Shown here: piece by piece, positions 46,101 through 57,497 of the stretch
Layout: the number at the start of each line of letters is the position of its first letter
Position numbering within the stretch: position 1 is the first letter of the stretch
Origin: Asterochloris sp. CNOR1
Taxonomy: Eukaryota; Chlorophyta; Trebouxiophyceae; Trebouxiales; Trebouxiaceae
Assembly (NCBI GenBank): GCA_963969365.1
Contig: OZ017746.1
Span: forward strand, 3,348,001 to 3,412,000
DNA: 64,000 nucleotides
Reading direction: 5' to 3'
Notes under the pieces: generated by a model
Told to the model about the DNA's origin: nothing
Database searches by the model: none
What the model saw: only the letters and a program-made list of their open reading frames with translations
Position numbers and translations under genes: made by a program

Positions 46101-49100
46101 CAACGTGCAGCTGCTGTTCTAGAGCTGCATGCTGGGCACCTGCACTGGCCCTCTCCTGGTCCGCCGCAGAGCTGACGCCTGCAAGCTCAGCCGCCCACTG
46201 GCCCCGCATGCCGCCAATCTCTTCCTTGATGCCCACCACCTGCAGGGGCCAGGCTCACCTGCGTCATAGGCATTGTGCAACTGTCGGGCTTGCCCGGCTT
46301 GGCGTCCCGTTGGCCACTCGTACCAGCATGAAGGAGCTTGCCAAATGCTGCTGCTGCATGCTGCTTAGCTACCACATGAATTCACTGCTGTTGACTGCCT
46401 GCGCTGTCACCTGCTTACCCCAGGTAGACCTGTGCCACATGCAGCCACAGCTGAGCCTGTGCTGCTGTAAGTGACTGGGGCTTGCGTAAGGGTGCACCTT
46501 TGCTGGTGCCTCCATGATATGCAGCACACGCTGATGCAAGTGCCCGCTTCAGAACCAGTGTTGGCAATGCTTTGCAGCCAAGCTTGCTGGGCTGGCAGCT
46601 ATGACACAGAAGTGGTGTTCTTGCTAGAAAGATGTCTGCCCATGTTGTGCACTAGTGCAGGTGTCCCCACACCATCGATTGCCGCCAGAGCGGCATGCCG
46701 GCATCACGACAGGGCTGTCAAACGTGAAGAAAGCTACCTCCTGCTCCAAATTGCGGCAGGTCCACTTCTCTGCTGCCAGCTGTTTCCTTAGTTCATCCTT
46801 CTCCGCCTGCCCCTCCTGCAGCAACTGCTGCATGCTGCGAACGTTGGCCCCAATCTCCAAAGCCTCGGTCTCAAACCTGCACGACACGCCAGAGGGTCAG
46901 CTGAGATAGCGATGCAGACCTGCACAGTGGTTCAAGGAGCAGAAGCAGAGGACAGAGGCACAATACAGGGCAGCAACCGCCTGTGCTGGCTGCAATTGGG
47001 GCGCGTCGTGAGGGGATGCTTGTATGAGGGACCTTTGCACAGCTCAGGAGCATTGTCAGATAGTTAGGAGTCATCTCGTCTCTGCCAGCCATGCATGCCC
47101 CTGCACCTGCGACACGCGCCAGCCGTCTGCAGCAGACGCTGCTCCAGCTCTGCGACACGAGCGTCCCTTTGGCGCAAGTCCTGTCTCAGACCCTCAGCCT
47201 GAACGGCAGATGGCTCCTCTGGGGCATCCCAACTCCTCATGATGTGCTCTGTGCCAATGAGTATGAGACCCTGCCCCATCAGCAACAAGGACGCTGCTGA
47301 CCACTGATGGCGGCGTGAGCACATCCTCAGTGGCTCAAGGGCCCGGCAGGGAGCGCAAGGTACAGTGGTAACGTCACAAATCTGACATGTCCAGTGGCAC
47401 CTGAGCGGTCCTCTAGACCCTGCAGGTGATGGCTCTGTTGACACACAGAGAAGGGCGTACCTGGTGGTGGGCCTCGTCGGCACTGTCATGGGCCCGCTTG
47501 GTTCGCTCCTGTGCCTGTGCCAGCTGTTCTGCTAGGGCCACACCCTCCTCGTGGCCCTACATGAACCAAGAATGGGATTTGCTTGGCAGGCACCACTGGC
47601 AAGAGATCCTGTTGCATAGAACCTGACATCAGTTGCTGACACTGCTGTGGGAAACCTTTGCACCTGACTGGGCTGCACTGCTTTGGGCTGGGACTGCTCT
47701 ATTCAGGCAACCCACTCCTGTGCACCGGCGGCGGCAAGTGCAGGACTGGCATTGATGCAGCCACCAGCAGCAGCTTTGGCATGGAGGCCTACCTGCGCAA
47801 CGGCTTGCAGCAGCCTGGCAGGGACATCTGCCCCAGTTCCCAGCGACAGCTGCGATGCCCTGAGCTCCAGCGCCCGCCGCAGCACACTGAGCTGCAGCAG
47901 CCAAGCCGGCTTGTCAAGGACCAGAGTTGGGAGTACATGGCAGTGAGGCCCCTTGCCAGGGTGGCAGGCTGCTGTGCACAGCAAAAGGCGAAGAACTTTG
48001 GCTGATCCATGATGGCTGATTGCAGCTGTTGCAGGGTGCCTGCAGTGCTTCATACTTCTACTGGCATAGGCCAAAGGGCCATCGGGCACCAGACTGCAGC
48101 GCTACAGGGACGAAGGCGTTCTGTGCCCCAGTCAAGTTTGCTGCGGCGGTAGGGGATGATACCATCATGCAGGGAGCTTGGCACATTGTAGAAAGCAGCA
48201 GCTCTGGCCTTTGCAGGCCACAAAGTTGTGCCGCATGCTGGTGTGACCTCACATCAACCTGTCACAACCTGCTCAAGCCGTGTTGCAGCCTTAGCAGGAA
48301 GACAATGCAGCCACAGTTGCATAAAATCCGTGGCTGCATGCGGGCCGACAGCACCTCATCGCTGCGCGCGTCCGCCACTTCCTGAGCGCTCTGCACCTTC
48401 GCCTCGGCCTCCTGCACATCCCCCTGCAGCTGGCGAACCCTCTGCTTGTACTCGCAGCAGCGTAGCTGCAGGTCTGACAGGCTCTTGCTGGCAGACAGCC
48501 TGGCCTCCAGCTTGCGCGCGTAGGCCTTGTCTGTCGCCAACCCGGCCTGCGTTAGCAGGGAAGGGCGGGTGATGACTTAGTGTATCACAGACCAGGGGCC
48601 GTCACCATGCAGGCAAGCAGCAAGGGACCTCAGCCGACTCCTGCACCTCACATGCAGCACAGACCCTGCCATGCAGGCTTCACCCTGATGAGGGTGGCCA
48701 TGCCACGAAAGCACTGTGTGCAGTGTCAGCTGTGCTGCGCAGAGCTGAATGCAGCTTGCATGTAGGGCAGCCTTGCATATCTCAACCCCTTCCCCGCCCG
48801 GGGCATGCAGTTTCAGCTCACTGCTCTATGCTCACCTCTATGGGATGTGCAGCTACGACGCTGGTCATGGTGCCCAGCTGCGCTGCACTTGACTCCTTCA
48901 TATCAAGTCGCTCTTGCAGCCGAGGCAATCGATGGTGTGCCATGCAGAGTCCAGCTGCACTGGCCCCACATGTAGTGCTGACTGCACCAAGCTCAACCCA
49001 CCTCTGTGTTTTTGTGTTTGATGCCGCCGATGGACCACCCATGCAGGGCAGGACCCATCTTCCCCTGAGGCGGTCGAGTGTGGACTGCACACAGCCTCAG

Positions 49101-49884
49101 CTGGCCTCACCTCGATGAGGTTGCGCTCGCCGCTGAGCCGCTCAATGGTGCGCCGGGCCAGGTCCAGCTGCTTGTCTTTGGCAGCAGACTCTCTTGCAGC
49201 TGCGCGGTGACGATCTCGTAGCTCTGCTGCATGAGCCTCTGCCTTCAGGTGCTGGCGGGTGAGGTTCTGCATAGTGTGCAGTGCCCAATGAGGCTCCGCT
49301 GGCAGCATCTGGCTGGCGAGGGGAAAGGTCATGTCAGGCTCTCCTGGCAGGGCATGCATGGCACCCATAGCGATTGCTAAAATGCCGCTTGGGCAGGGTT
49401 CAAGGACTGCAGCGCACGTGAAAGCATGCAGGAATGCCCTGGCTATGTCTCCCCGCTGTGAGGCAGGGCTGCGCCTAAAGCAGCGATGGAAGCCAGCAGC
49501 TGTGAACTCATGCGCGTGGTTGCCATATGGGCGTGAGCTTGCCTGCAGGTCTTTGCGTAGCGAATGCACCTGCAAGCGGAGCCCTGAAGCTCCACTCTGC
49601 TCAGGTGTGCCAGTTGCGGATGGTTGGTACCGCAGATGTTCCTGCATGTGAAGCAAATGGAAAAGTGCAATCAAGCTGCCTCCTCTGTCAGCAGCGCTGG
49701 CATTCTGCACGTGCGTGCCACTACGCACCCGTGGTGTAAAGGAAGGGGACAGTGGCTCTGCCACATACTGCTCAGACTCGGTTTTGTGCAATCCTGCAAT
49801 GAGTGGGCTGCCGCGCTCGGGCTCGCTGGACAGTGACGATGGGGCCCTCCTGGTCATGCCAGTCAAGCCTGGCCTGCTGTGCAT
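43198..49884 (-). CDS. Long coiled-coil protein of unknown function
   Basis: About fifteen exons, nearly all phase 0, encode heptad-rich helices. Well-supported exons: 49884-49729, 49641-49543, 49266-49111, 48546-48355, 47568-47460, 45715-45527, 45424-45377, 44986-44883, 44661-44550 and 44208-43198. Others near 48910-48836, 47930-47793, 47236-47105, 46880-46742 and 46241-46097 have less certain edges. Typical segments are ARRTIERLSGERNLIE, LRCCEYKQRVRQLQGDVQ, LRQDLRQRDARVAELEQRLL and RQLQTLQQEQLALQEAHAAL. The last exon leaves the coiled coil for an Ala/Ser-rich tail with an internal protein repeat and an acidic end. Such proteins are often cytoskeletal or basal-body/centrosome scaffolds, but I see no diagnostic domain, so no function is assigned. 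The intron after 49543 needs a GC donor. Its start codon lies 69 bp from a divergent gene. Confidence 0.72.
43720..43930 (-). repeat. Coding repeat in the coiled-coil protein's tail
   Basis: On the minus strand the tail repeats ADAAPAAGSGALQ followed by S-S, preceded each time by a Ser/Gly/Arg stretch with AATADA or AVADA, with a period near 31 codons. It reflects in-frame expansion of low-complexity sequence. Confidence 0.75.
45361..45580 (-). repeat. Tandem exon duplication, both copies apparently coding
   Basis: Segments 45361-45430 and 45511-45580 are offset exactly 150 bp and include the exon 3' end and donor. The upper copy ends exon 45715-45527 (RQKEMAAEISNLHSE). The lower copy is a 48-nt exon, 45424-45377 (AWQKEMAAENNYVRSE), with its own TATAG acceptor. 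Both donors are GAG|GTGAGG in phase 0, so the two can be spliced in tandem or used alternatively. Confidence 0.75.
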
Positions 49885-49953
49885 GCAGATAATGGCCTTA
49901 CTGCAGTTGGGCGCAGCGCCCAGACGTCACACTACTTGGCTGAGCCAGTGGAC
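49885..49953. promoter_or_regulatory. 69-bp bidirectional promoter/5' leader
   Basis: Only 69 bp separate the divergent start codons of the coiled-coil and DUF4602-like genes. The spacer holds an inverted repeat GGGCGCAGCGCCC and, 3 bp on, GACGTCAC, which resembles a bZIP/CRE-type site. Both elements are seen in sequence; their use is inferred. Confidence 0.45.
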
Positions 49954-51438
49954 ATGCCGTTAAACAAAACGGGCGGTGGCGGCGGTGGCAGATTTGCAGC
50001 CCTCATGAAGGGGCTCAAGAGAAAGCGGCAGGAAGAAGCCGGGGACGGCACCGGGACATATGCGAGGCCAGCAGCGGATGCTGCTGCTGCCAGGCTGGGA
50101 AAGCTGGGAGAGGCTTTCATGTCCAGCTTTGACGCTCTGCCTGCACAGCGGACTAGCAGACACCCTGATAAGGTGACTGATCTGTGCATCAGATATGTGT
50201 ACAAGTCACTTGACAGATGCAGGTTGTAAGACATGGCGCTGCAGGCTCCACACTGTAAGGCTGTGAGAGAGCCAGAACAGCATTTGCTGAAGGGACTTGA
50301 TGCAGTGGACAGCGCTTGGACTCAGGCCAAGCAGCAGCAAAGGTAGCCTCCTCTGTTGTCAGACAGCATGCCTACCTGCAGGCGTCACTCCTGTTGCACA
50401 TGGGTGGTGGCCGGGCTGACAGGCGCTGCTGCTGTGCAGGGATAAGGCAAGCCAGAACAACTGCAGGGCTCCACCCAGCATTAGAGCTGAAGCAAAACGC
50501 TTCATGTCGGGGCGGGCTGACAAGGTGCACACCACTGGACCCAGTCAGCTGCGCATGCAGCCTGTCCCAGCTGAGATAACTTTTAGCAGAAAAGACTTTC
50601 TGGCAGCACAGAAGGAAGCCCAGCAGCTAGGTACGCTACTTGATTCTTTGTTTCAATCAAAGGCGGCTGAGTTTTGAGAACTTCTTTCACCTTCAAGCAG
50701 CCACCCTGGCTAGTCCTGGCAGAACTCAGCCCAGCACAGCCTGCGCAGCATGACTTCCAGATGTGCCTGCAATGTGAGGCACCTGCTACTACTGTGCGGC
50801 AACTCTACTGTGCTGCAGGCGCTGAAGCGATGCAGGGTCACTCCAAGAGGCAGCTGGAGGCCCAGAATCTAGCCAAGCTGGGGATGAAAGCCAAGCCGCA
50901 GCAGCGCATGGGTGCCAAGATTGGCCTTAGTGAGTCCTGCTGCCTCCATCTGTAGGGCGCAATCTATCTGGCCCTGTGCCGGACGGATACAGCATGCTCA
51001 GGCTGCCGGCTTGCATGGCGCCACTGCTGCAGGTTTGAACAAGTCACTCCTGCATGGCGCTTCAGTGCGCCCTCCCTGGCTTTCCCCACTTCAGCGCACT
51101 GAAGTGAGGACCCTGCTGCTGCAGGTAACTTTAAAAACAAAATGGCTCGTGAGCAGAAGGCTTTCGAAGAGGCTGTTGCCGCTGGGATGGTCATGGTGAA
51201 GGGCACCAGGCAGAAGAAGCAGCGGGAGGCACGGGGACAGATGGATCCTGGCCTCAGAGAAGATGGCGGGGCTTTCAAGGGTGGCACACTGCGCGCTGAT
51301 GGCCTCAACCTGAAGCTCAAGGCTCAGAAAGGCAAGTTGCCCAGGAGAGCCTTTAGTAGCAGCTCCATCAAGTCAGATGCTGCTCCTGCCCCTTACCTGC
51401 AAAAGCGAGGACCAGCCAAGCAGAGACCACAACATTGA
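49954..51438 (+). CDS. DUF4602 / C1orf131-like protein (candidate SSU-processome factor)
   Basis: Five phase-consistent exons (49954-50172, 50281-50342, 50440-50630, 50819-50929, 51125-51438) give about 298 basic residues. After a glycine stretch the N terminus is charged (FAALMKGLKRKRQEEAG). The C-terminal half resembles human C1orf131: LGMKAKPQQRMGAKIG, NFKNKMAREQKAFEEAVAAG, then a Lys/Arg run (GTRQKKQREARG) and GGAFKGGTLRADGL, matching the family's G-x-F-+-x-G-T-L ending. C1orf131 has been placed in the human pre-A1 small-subunit processome. The family call rests on these weak, short similarities; a generic basic nucleolar protein is the alternative. TGTAA at 51450-51454, 12 bp past the stop, may serve polyadenylation. 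Confidence 0.6.
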
Positions 51439-51840
51439 GAGCTGACTTTTGTAAGCATTTCATGATTTGAGCAACTGCATCACTGAAGCCACGTAGCCTC
51501 AGGCTGCGCTGTTGCATTATTCTCAGTCTCAGGCAAGCATGCAGTACATGTCACAGGCTCAGGGATGGGAGAGGCGATGAAAGCAAGTCTGGGAGGCAGT
51601 GCTGCAATATAAAGTTATACTCACAATGTTTGAAGCATTCGACATCAGGTCCGCAAAACTGATTGAATAGGTGCAAGACCTTCAAAGATGTGGCATGTAG
51701 CCAACTGAAGGCATCCTGATGTTCTGGCGCTGCTGACTGGGCTAGAGGGTGGAGGGTACTGAGGTAACGGTGTGTAAACAGCGGCCAGCCATTGTGCTGC
51801 ACGCCGTGGCAGGCAGTTATTGTGCAGAGTGCAGAGGAGC

Positions 51841-54105
51841 CTACTGGCCGCCAGAGTTGTAGGGGCTGCTAACAGAGCCCCCAGACAACGTCAGCTGAGG
51901 GTTTTGCACCGCCGAAAAGGCCATTGTGCTGTACCCTGGCCCGGCCTGGCCCTCGTTTCCACCAGGCACGTAGTTGAATGCAGCTGAGGTCAGGACGCTT
52001 GTGGAGGGACCTGCAGATCAGACATTGCCGGATTGGCGCAGTGGCTGAGACTGTGACGTCACTGCTGACAGTTACATCATTCGATGGCCCAGTCATGCGC
52101 ACACCGTGCTGCAGGCACTCATATCAGTGCTCAGCGACCTGCCTGTACTTCAGCACAGCCCCTGCAACTGCTGCAGGCAGTTCCCACTCCCAGCCCTGAC
52201 CATCAAATCCGCACCGCAGGCTCCCACTGCAGACTGCCCCATGTGCAAGGAAGCAAGACTGCTGGCCTCACCCTGTGGCCCCAGGCTCTGGAAGGGGGAC
52301 ACACCTTGAGGGATCCGGGCCGCCTGCAGCAGAGGCTGGGGCATCTGTGCCAGCCCCAGCTCTGGCGGGGTGGCCATCTGCGGCATCTGATCCACAGTGA
52401 GGTGCTTCCCCTCATCCATGAACCTCTTCAGGTCTGCAGGCAGGGGCAGCATGCTGCGTCGCCACTGGCAGCAGCTCCCTACATGCCCGACACGAGAGCA
52501 GCGCCGCTTTGGTGTGCTAGAGAGGGGAGAGCAGTGCCCTTTTGTGCCTGAGAGGGTGGGCTGGCAATGAGCAGGTGCTTGGTTACTGGGCATGCTGGAG
52601 GCAGCTGTGCCTGAGGCCTGCGCTGCTCAGCAAACCGACAGCAGGAGGTGAGGGTGGGGCTCTGGGTTATGTGCCTGCTCACAAGGGAGGCGCTGCCTGT
52701 GCACAAGGGCAGAACTTGACAGAGCTAGGCCCATGCATTACGTTATGCTCATCGTTGTACCCAATCACAAGCAGCAGTGCCTGATGCCGACCCTTGACGC
52801 AGGGATGGCAAGCAGGCTGGTGCCATGCTAGCCGGCCCTGCTGTGGGGCCTGCTGCAAGGGGTTTGCATGATCAGGCAGCCCGAAAGGCAGGTGCGGGGT
52901 TTCAGAACAGGCTGCAGACCGCTCCTACAGCAGGGCTCACTGTGTAGCGCCTCATGCAGCATGGACTCCAGCGCCTCCCTCATGACTTCGACGGCGTGCG
53001 TCTCTGTGAGCATGTCTGCAGGTCAGCGCATGGCTTCTGAGTTTGGCCTGCCTTGCCCTGCTTCAGGCTGGAGTGAGCCTTGCCAAAGCCCTCCTGAGGG
53101 TCAATGCTGTGCCATTGCGTCAGCTGTGCATGCCTCAGGCTAATGGAGCCTGGCAGAGTGTCCTCACTCCAGGCTCAGAGGGCTTTGCCAACCCCCACCG
53201 CCTGTGCAGTTCAGGCACAAGCTGGGCCCGCCACTGCCTCTGCACAAGTCTGTGCAGGTTGGCGTCACTCACCACAGCCGAAAATGATGTAGGAATGGTC
53301 TGCAGGGATGTGCACCTTCTGCACCTGCAAGGTCAGAAAAGATCTTTGCGGCTCAGTGTCAACAAGGCAACACAGAGCAGGCGCCACAAGGGGCAGCCTC
53401 ATGTGCAGCCTCATGCGCAATCATCCGACCCACCTTTACGTGCGTGGTGTTGTTCAGGAAGGAGTATGGCCACAGATTGGCATTTTGCGGGTGCGTGATG
53501 AGCTGCCAGGAGATGTTCATCTCCACCTCGTCCAGCGATGTCATCTGCTCAAAGATGCCTGGACGTGGATAAACATGCTCAGCTCCCATGCATCCAATCA
53601 GCTACTCCTCAAAACACAGTGCAATCTGAAGTGACAGAGCATGCTACTGCAGTTGAAACAGACGTTGTGGCCGGCGCAGGCCTACGCAGCAGCAACGCAG
53701 AGGCTGCTGCGGCAGTCTTGCTCAGGGCTTTCGGCGCTCACACTTGTGACCCATGCCAAAGGCGCGCACTGCCCCGATGAAGTCGTGTGTGGCTCCCCCC
53801 TGCAGAGCCGCAGCGGTGCACCATTGGCCTTGGGCAGCACGGGAGTGCCATGAAACTTGGGTGAAGAGCTCTGCTGACAGGGCATGCATGGCGGGCTGAC
53901 TGTGCAGCCTTGCTGCAACAGTGAGGACAAGTGCTGACCACAAGGGTTGTGAAGATGTCCTGCCCGTTCATAGGGCCTGCCCAGAGGGCCATCCTGCAGC
54001 GCAGCAGGCAGCATTGGTCAGCCAGAGGCAGCCAAAACAGGCTCTGCTGCATCCAAAATGGCTGTGCTTACTTGCTGAACTGTCTACATGCCTTCCAGCA
54101 ATTCT
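51841..54105 (-). CDS. SRPBCC-like protein A (5' exon unresolved)
   Basis: Resolved exons: 54105-54072, 53993-53942, 53799-53742, 53558-53434, 53324-53273, 53015-52941, 52433-52305 and 52010-51841, about 230 residues; the first exon, farther right, was not found. Order of blocks: NCWKACRQFSK, MALWAGPMNGQDIFTTL, FIGAVRAFGMGHK, FEQMTSLDEVEMNISWQLIT, HIPADHSYIIFG, LTETHAVEVMREALESML, LKRFMDEGKHLTVDQMPQM, and a Gly/Ser-rich end finishing NSGGQ. Each block aligns with the divergent neighbour at 55212-57156, which establishes paralogy from the sequence itself. A polyketide-cyclase/Bet v1 (SRPBCC) fold is inferred from the pattern of an N-terminal helix followed by GAVR and W-Q-L-I-T strands and a long C-terminal helix. 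No catalytic residue or ligand can be named. Confidence 0.62.
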
Positions 54106-55211
54106 CTGCAGAGGCCAGGTGGTATTATGTCAGAAGCAGGCCTGGGCAGAGGCCAGCTGGGATCAGCAAGCAGGCATACCGGCACTGTGGGCCAAGACGA
54201 TGCTAGAGCGGCATTTCACAGGAGAGAAAGAGACCTGCAGCAGGCACAGTGATGGCTCAGGGGCTGCATGTGGTAGGCAGGTCACCCTCCATTTGAGGGC
54301 GCATGCAGTCCTGGCCGACAGAGCAGCTGAAAAGGAAATATCTCACCCCTTGATACAGCAATGGCATGACGCCACCTCACGCCAAAGATGCCCTGCAATG
54401 GGCAGCAGAAGGCTGGATAGAGGCTGGTCTGCAGACAAAGGGCCCCACATGATTTTATGTTGTCATGCTCACACCACCAAGGGCTTCCACACGAGGCAGC
54501 CACTAGCAGCGCTTACCCAAGTAGAGTGGTTGATAATCACTTGAACGCCTTCGTGAATTGAACAAGCAGCTTGGGCTGCTGGCGACTGTTCAGCAAGCAC
54601 CCACACAGCCAACGGACGTCTCTGCGCCAGCCAAGCTTGGCAGGTTCAAATTTACTTTCAGTTTATTTAGAGATCACCCTCGTAAAGTTGTCCTGGTGGC
54701 TGGCACGCAAGTGGCATTGGGAATCATCATCCACAGGTTGTCACAGGTGTGCCCCTACTTTCAAAGGTTTGACTAGAGATGCCCACATTGCACAGGCGCA
54801 TTGTGGAGCCTTGGGTACTCAGATGGAAGGGTGAGGAGCTTGCTGCCAATGCAAGATCAGCAATGGGGTGCCACAGCGACAGCATCAGGTTGTGAGAGGC
54901 TCCCATTGTACCCCTAGCTTTTGGGCAGTACCAGACTTGCGCAGATCCAGACTGAGCAGACCACTCAAGAGAATTTGATCACACCACTCTTCCCTTGAAC
55001 TCCAATCCAATGACTTAGGGAAGCCCTTTCAAACCTAAAGTTGCATCTGTCAGTCGCTGCAGCGAGATGGCCACTGCCACGCGAAAGCACAGCACCGTCA
55101 CTGCGCAGTAAATGCTCCGTCGGTGCTGACATGGAGCAGGGCAAGGCACCGGTCACGTTGCTGTGAGCTCCCAGATCCACTATCTCGTACACTCAGGCCT
55201 CTCTGTTTGCA
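54106..55211. other. Region between the divergent SRPBCC-like paralogues
   Basis: This 1.1-kb stretch must hold the missing first exon(s) of paralogue A and the promoters of both genes. A minus-strand open stretch near 54320-54280 follows a good TTTTCAG acceptor but does not match the paralogue. I found no other supportable gene. Confidence 0.4.
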
Positions 55212-57156
55212 ATGTTGCTGCCTTTTGGGTTTTCAAGCTTCTGGTGTCAGGCACATGCAGTTCCTATTTTCTCATTACTGCGTAGTATGGCACTGTGGCC
55301 GACCCTCTGCCACAACTGGTGCAGCTCCAACCATGCAGGTACAACGGCATCTCCTTTGCGCCCGTCATTGCAAAATGCAGCATGGTTCTGCACCACTCAG
55401 CGGCTGATGTGTGGAGCATTGTGGGGCAATTTGGGAGGCAGGCCCTCTGGATGGGGTCTGTAGAGGGGCAGCAGATCTACACTCAGCTGCTGGTGAGTCA
55501 TGTTATGTCACGACGCCGTCACAGCAGGCCCACCAGCTTAGCTTGCCAAAGACAAGCACACACAGGGTACATGTGTGTCAATGACCCCCATCATGGCTGC
55601 AGGGAGGCATTTCAGAGTCGTACGTCGGTGCAGTCAGGGTCTTTGGCATTGGCTCAAAGATGCTATTTGAGCAGGTGACCCGGCTAGATAACCAGGAGAT
55701 GGTCCTTGGCTGGCAACTGATCACACATCCAGGCAAGAAATGCACAAGTGCCTGTGTGCTTGGTCTTGGACAGGAGCAGGCATGCCTCAATGCAGTGCTG
55801 ACGGCTGCTCCCCTCGTCATCAGGGGGGCCAGGCCCTGTAGTGGCAGCCACTTGTCAAGTATGCTCACAGGCCTCAAGTGAGCTGCAGGCAACTCAAATC
55901 CGTTTCCAGCCTCCTTTGTCAATTTCTCAGTAAGTCTGGCCGGCTTTTGACAGCAAGGGCTGTCAATGTGCAGGCATGTGAACAGTGCATTGAAAGGGGG
56001 CTGATGCGCTGCTAGCACACTGCTGTCAGTGACAGCCTCCCTCTGCATTCATGATGAGCACATGCCATGGCCCCTGTTCTGCCTGGTGTTCTGGCAAGCA
56101 CTGGCTGTGCCGTCTGGGTGCTGCTGGCTGAGACGGAGTCGATTGGCAGGCCTCCATATCGCTCTACCCTGTCAGAATACCTGGCGGTTCAACATTCATG
56201 GAGTGGAGAATGGAGCTGCTCACGGAGCAGTCTGCAGTGCAGACCATGCATGACAGCATGAGGGGCATCATGGAGCTGGGCTTTGCCAGTAAGCCTGCAT
56301 GCTGCACTGCATGCAGCCTGCACAGAATGCTGCACTGCATGCAGCCTGCACAGAATGCTGCACTGCATGCAGCCTGCACAGAATGCTGCAAATGCCTTGC
56401 CTGTAGCCTGATCTGTGGTTTGTGCAGCTCTTTCACGTCATCAGCCTCATCCAAGCCATCCCAAGCACCTGGGCCTGCCCTGCTGAGCGCTGCCCTATAG
56501 CACAGCAGGCTGCTGTCAGCCGTGGACATACATCTTTGTTGCTATGGCCCCTGTGCCCCGTAGATCTAGAGAGGCACTTTGTTGATGCCAAGGTGTCGCC
56601 AGCTGGTCCTGCCCAACAGAGCTGGCCACAGCAAAGTCCTGCCCAGACTGCCCTGCAAGCAAATGTTGTATCGTGCCTGCAGATCTAGAAAAGTACCTGG
56701 CCTCTGGCAAGCTGTCCACAGCTGCCACGCAGCGAGTGCCTGCACCCCCCTCCTCTTACGGTATCTCAGACATGCCACAGCCTGTAACAGTGCCAAGCGC
56801 TACCATGCCCCTGCCACAGCAGCCAGGTGGGTCTTGTCTGTTGTTGGCTGCTGGCCGCCTCCGCGCTGCACTGCTGAATCCATGGACTGCCAAGACCTCG
56901 GACCCCGTATGCAGGGCCAGCTGTGCCCACTTCGTATTTTGCAGCTCATAATCCAACATACATGGTGAGCCTGTTCATGCCACATATGGTAACGGACTGC
57001 TTGTTTGTCTGCCGTGATTTGTCCTAAGCCCCCCACTTACATCACTTCTTGCAGCCTCCCCCCAAGTCTGGGTCCTCTGAGCACCTCCAGCATCTGCAGC
57101 AGGCAGAGCACAGCAGCTCGAGCACAGCGTCGCCACTCAATTCTGGCGGCCAGTAG
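55212..57156 (+). CDS. SRPBCC-like protein B, paralogue of the divergent gene
   Basis: Eight exons (55212-55243, 55339-55492, 55603-55732, 55889-55929, 56150-56288, 56683-56826, 56945-56964, 57055-57156) give about 253 residues. The first exon, MLLPFGFSSFW, is inferred from phase. Blocks: CSMVLHHSAADVWSIVGQFG, RQALWMGSVEGQQIYTQLL, SYVGAVRVFGIGSKMLFEQV, MVLGWQLITHP, NPFPASFVNFS, RMELLTEQSAVQTM, NLEKYLASGKLS, and a Pro/Ser-rich tail ending NSGGQ. The HSAADVW...GQFG start resembles SRPBCC (polyketide cyclase/START-like) lipid or small-molecule binding domains, but specificity is unknown. The intron after 55732 needs a GC donor, and a 20-nt microexon is required by phase. An alternative copy of exon 6 lies at 56564-56592. 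The Rab18 gene follows on the same strand. Confidence 0.68.
56300..56396. repeat. Intronic minisatellite, 28-bp unit, three copies plus a partial
   Basis: Three identical 28-bp units start at 56300, 56328 and 56356, each beginning TGCTGCACTGCATGCAGCCT and ending GCACAGAA, followed by a truncated fourth. The array lies in the intron after exon 5 of SRPBCC-like protein B. Each unit contains the palindrome CTGCATGCAG. Confidence 0.95.
56564..56592 (+). repeat. Duplicate exon-like segment (alternative or pseudo-exon)
   Basis: After a CGTAG acceptor this reads NLERHFVDAK, closely matching the start of exon 6 at 56683 (NLEKYLASGK) 119 bp downstream. It meets a GTGTCG donor in phase 0, which cannot join exon 6 in frame, so the copies are mutually exclusive or this one is dead. 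Confidence 0.65.
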
Positions 57157-57497
57157 CCGGACTTGCCGTTGGCCTCAGTCTCTCAATCTGCTTGCCCACA
57201 TGCTGGCCAACCTGTATCTTTACCACATACACCCTTGAGACTGGCCTGCGTATATTTGTGAGGAGAGAGCTTGTCCCCAGTAGTCAAGCATATCAAAACG
57301 CTGCTGAGAGCGTCTTCACTTTTGCCGAGGACAGTACTTGAACTGGTAAGCCTGCCTTACCAACATGGAGGCACGAAATCTTCAGCATAGCATGGGCGCA
57401 TGAAGACCCTGGTTGGTAAAAATATATGTTAAGAACATAAAGGCACCATTTAAGCCCAGCTTCCCGCTCGGCAACAGTAAGACACCAGCTCTCTAGA
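57157..57497. other. Spacer between SRPBCC-like B and RAB18
   Basis: This 341-bp same-strand spacer holds the 3' UTR of the upstream gene and the RAB18 promoter. An AT-rich element, GTAAAAATATATGTTAAG at about 57416-57433, lies 65-80 bp before the ATG and is the best TATA-like candidate in the window. Confidence 0.5.

Noticed and set aside
54558-54776. 72-residue plus-strand open frame
   Set aside because: Begins at a non-ATG codon, lies in the shared promoter region of the SRPBCC pair, and has no homologous motif or splice context.
56300-56396. CRISPR-like array
   Set aside because: The 28-bp units are directly adjacent with no spacers and lie in a eukaryotic intron, so this is a minisatellite.
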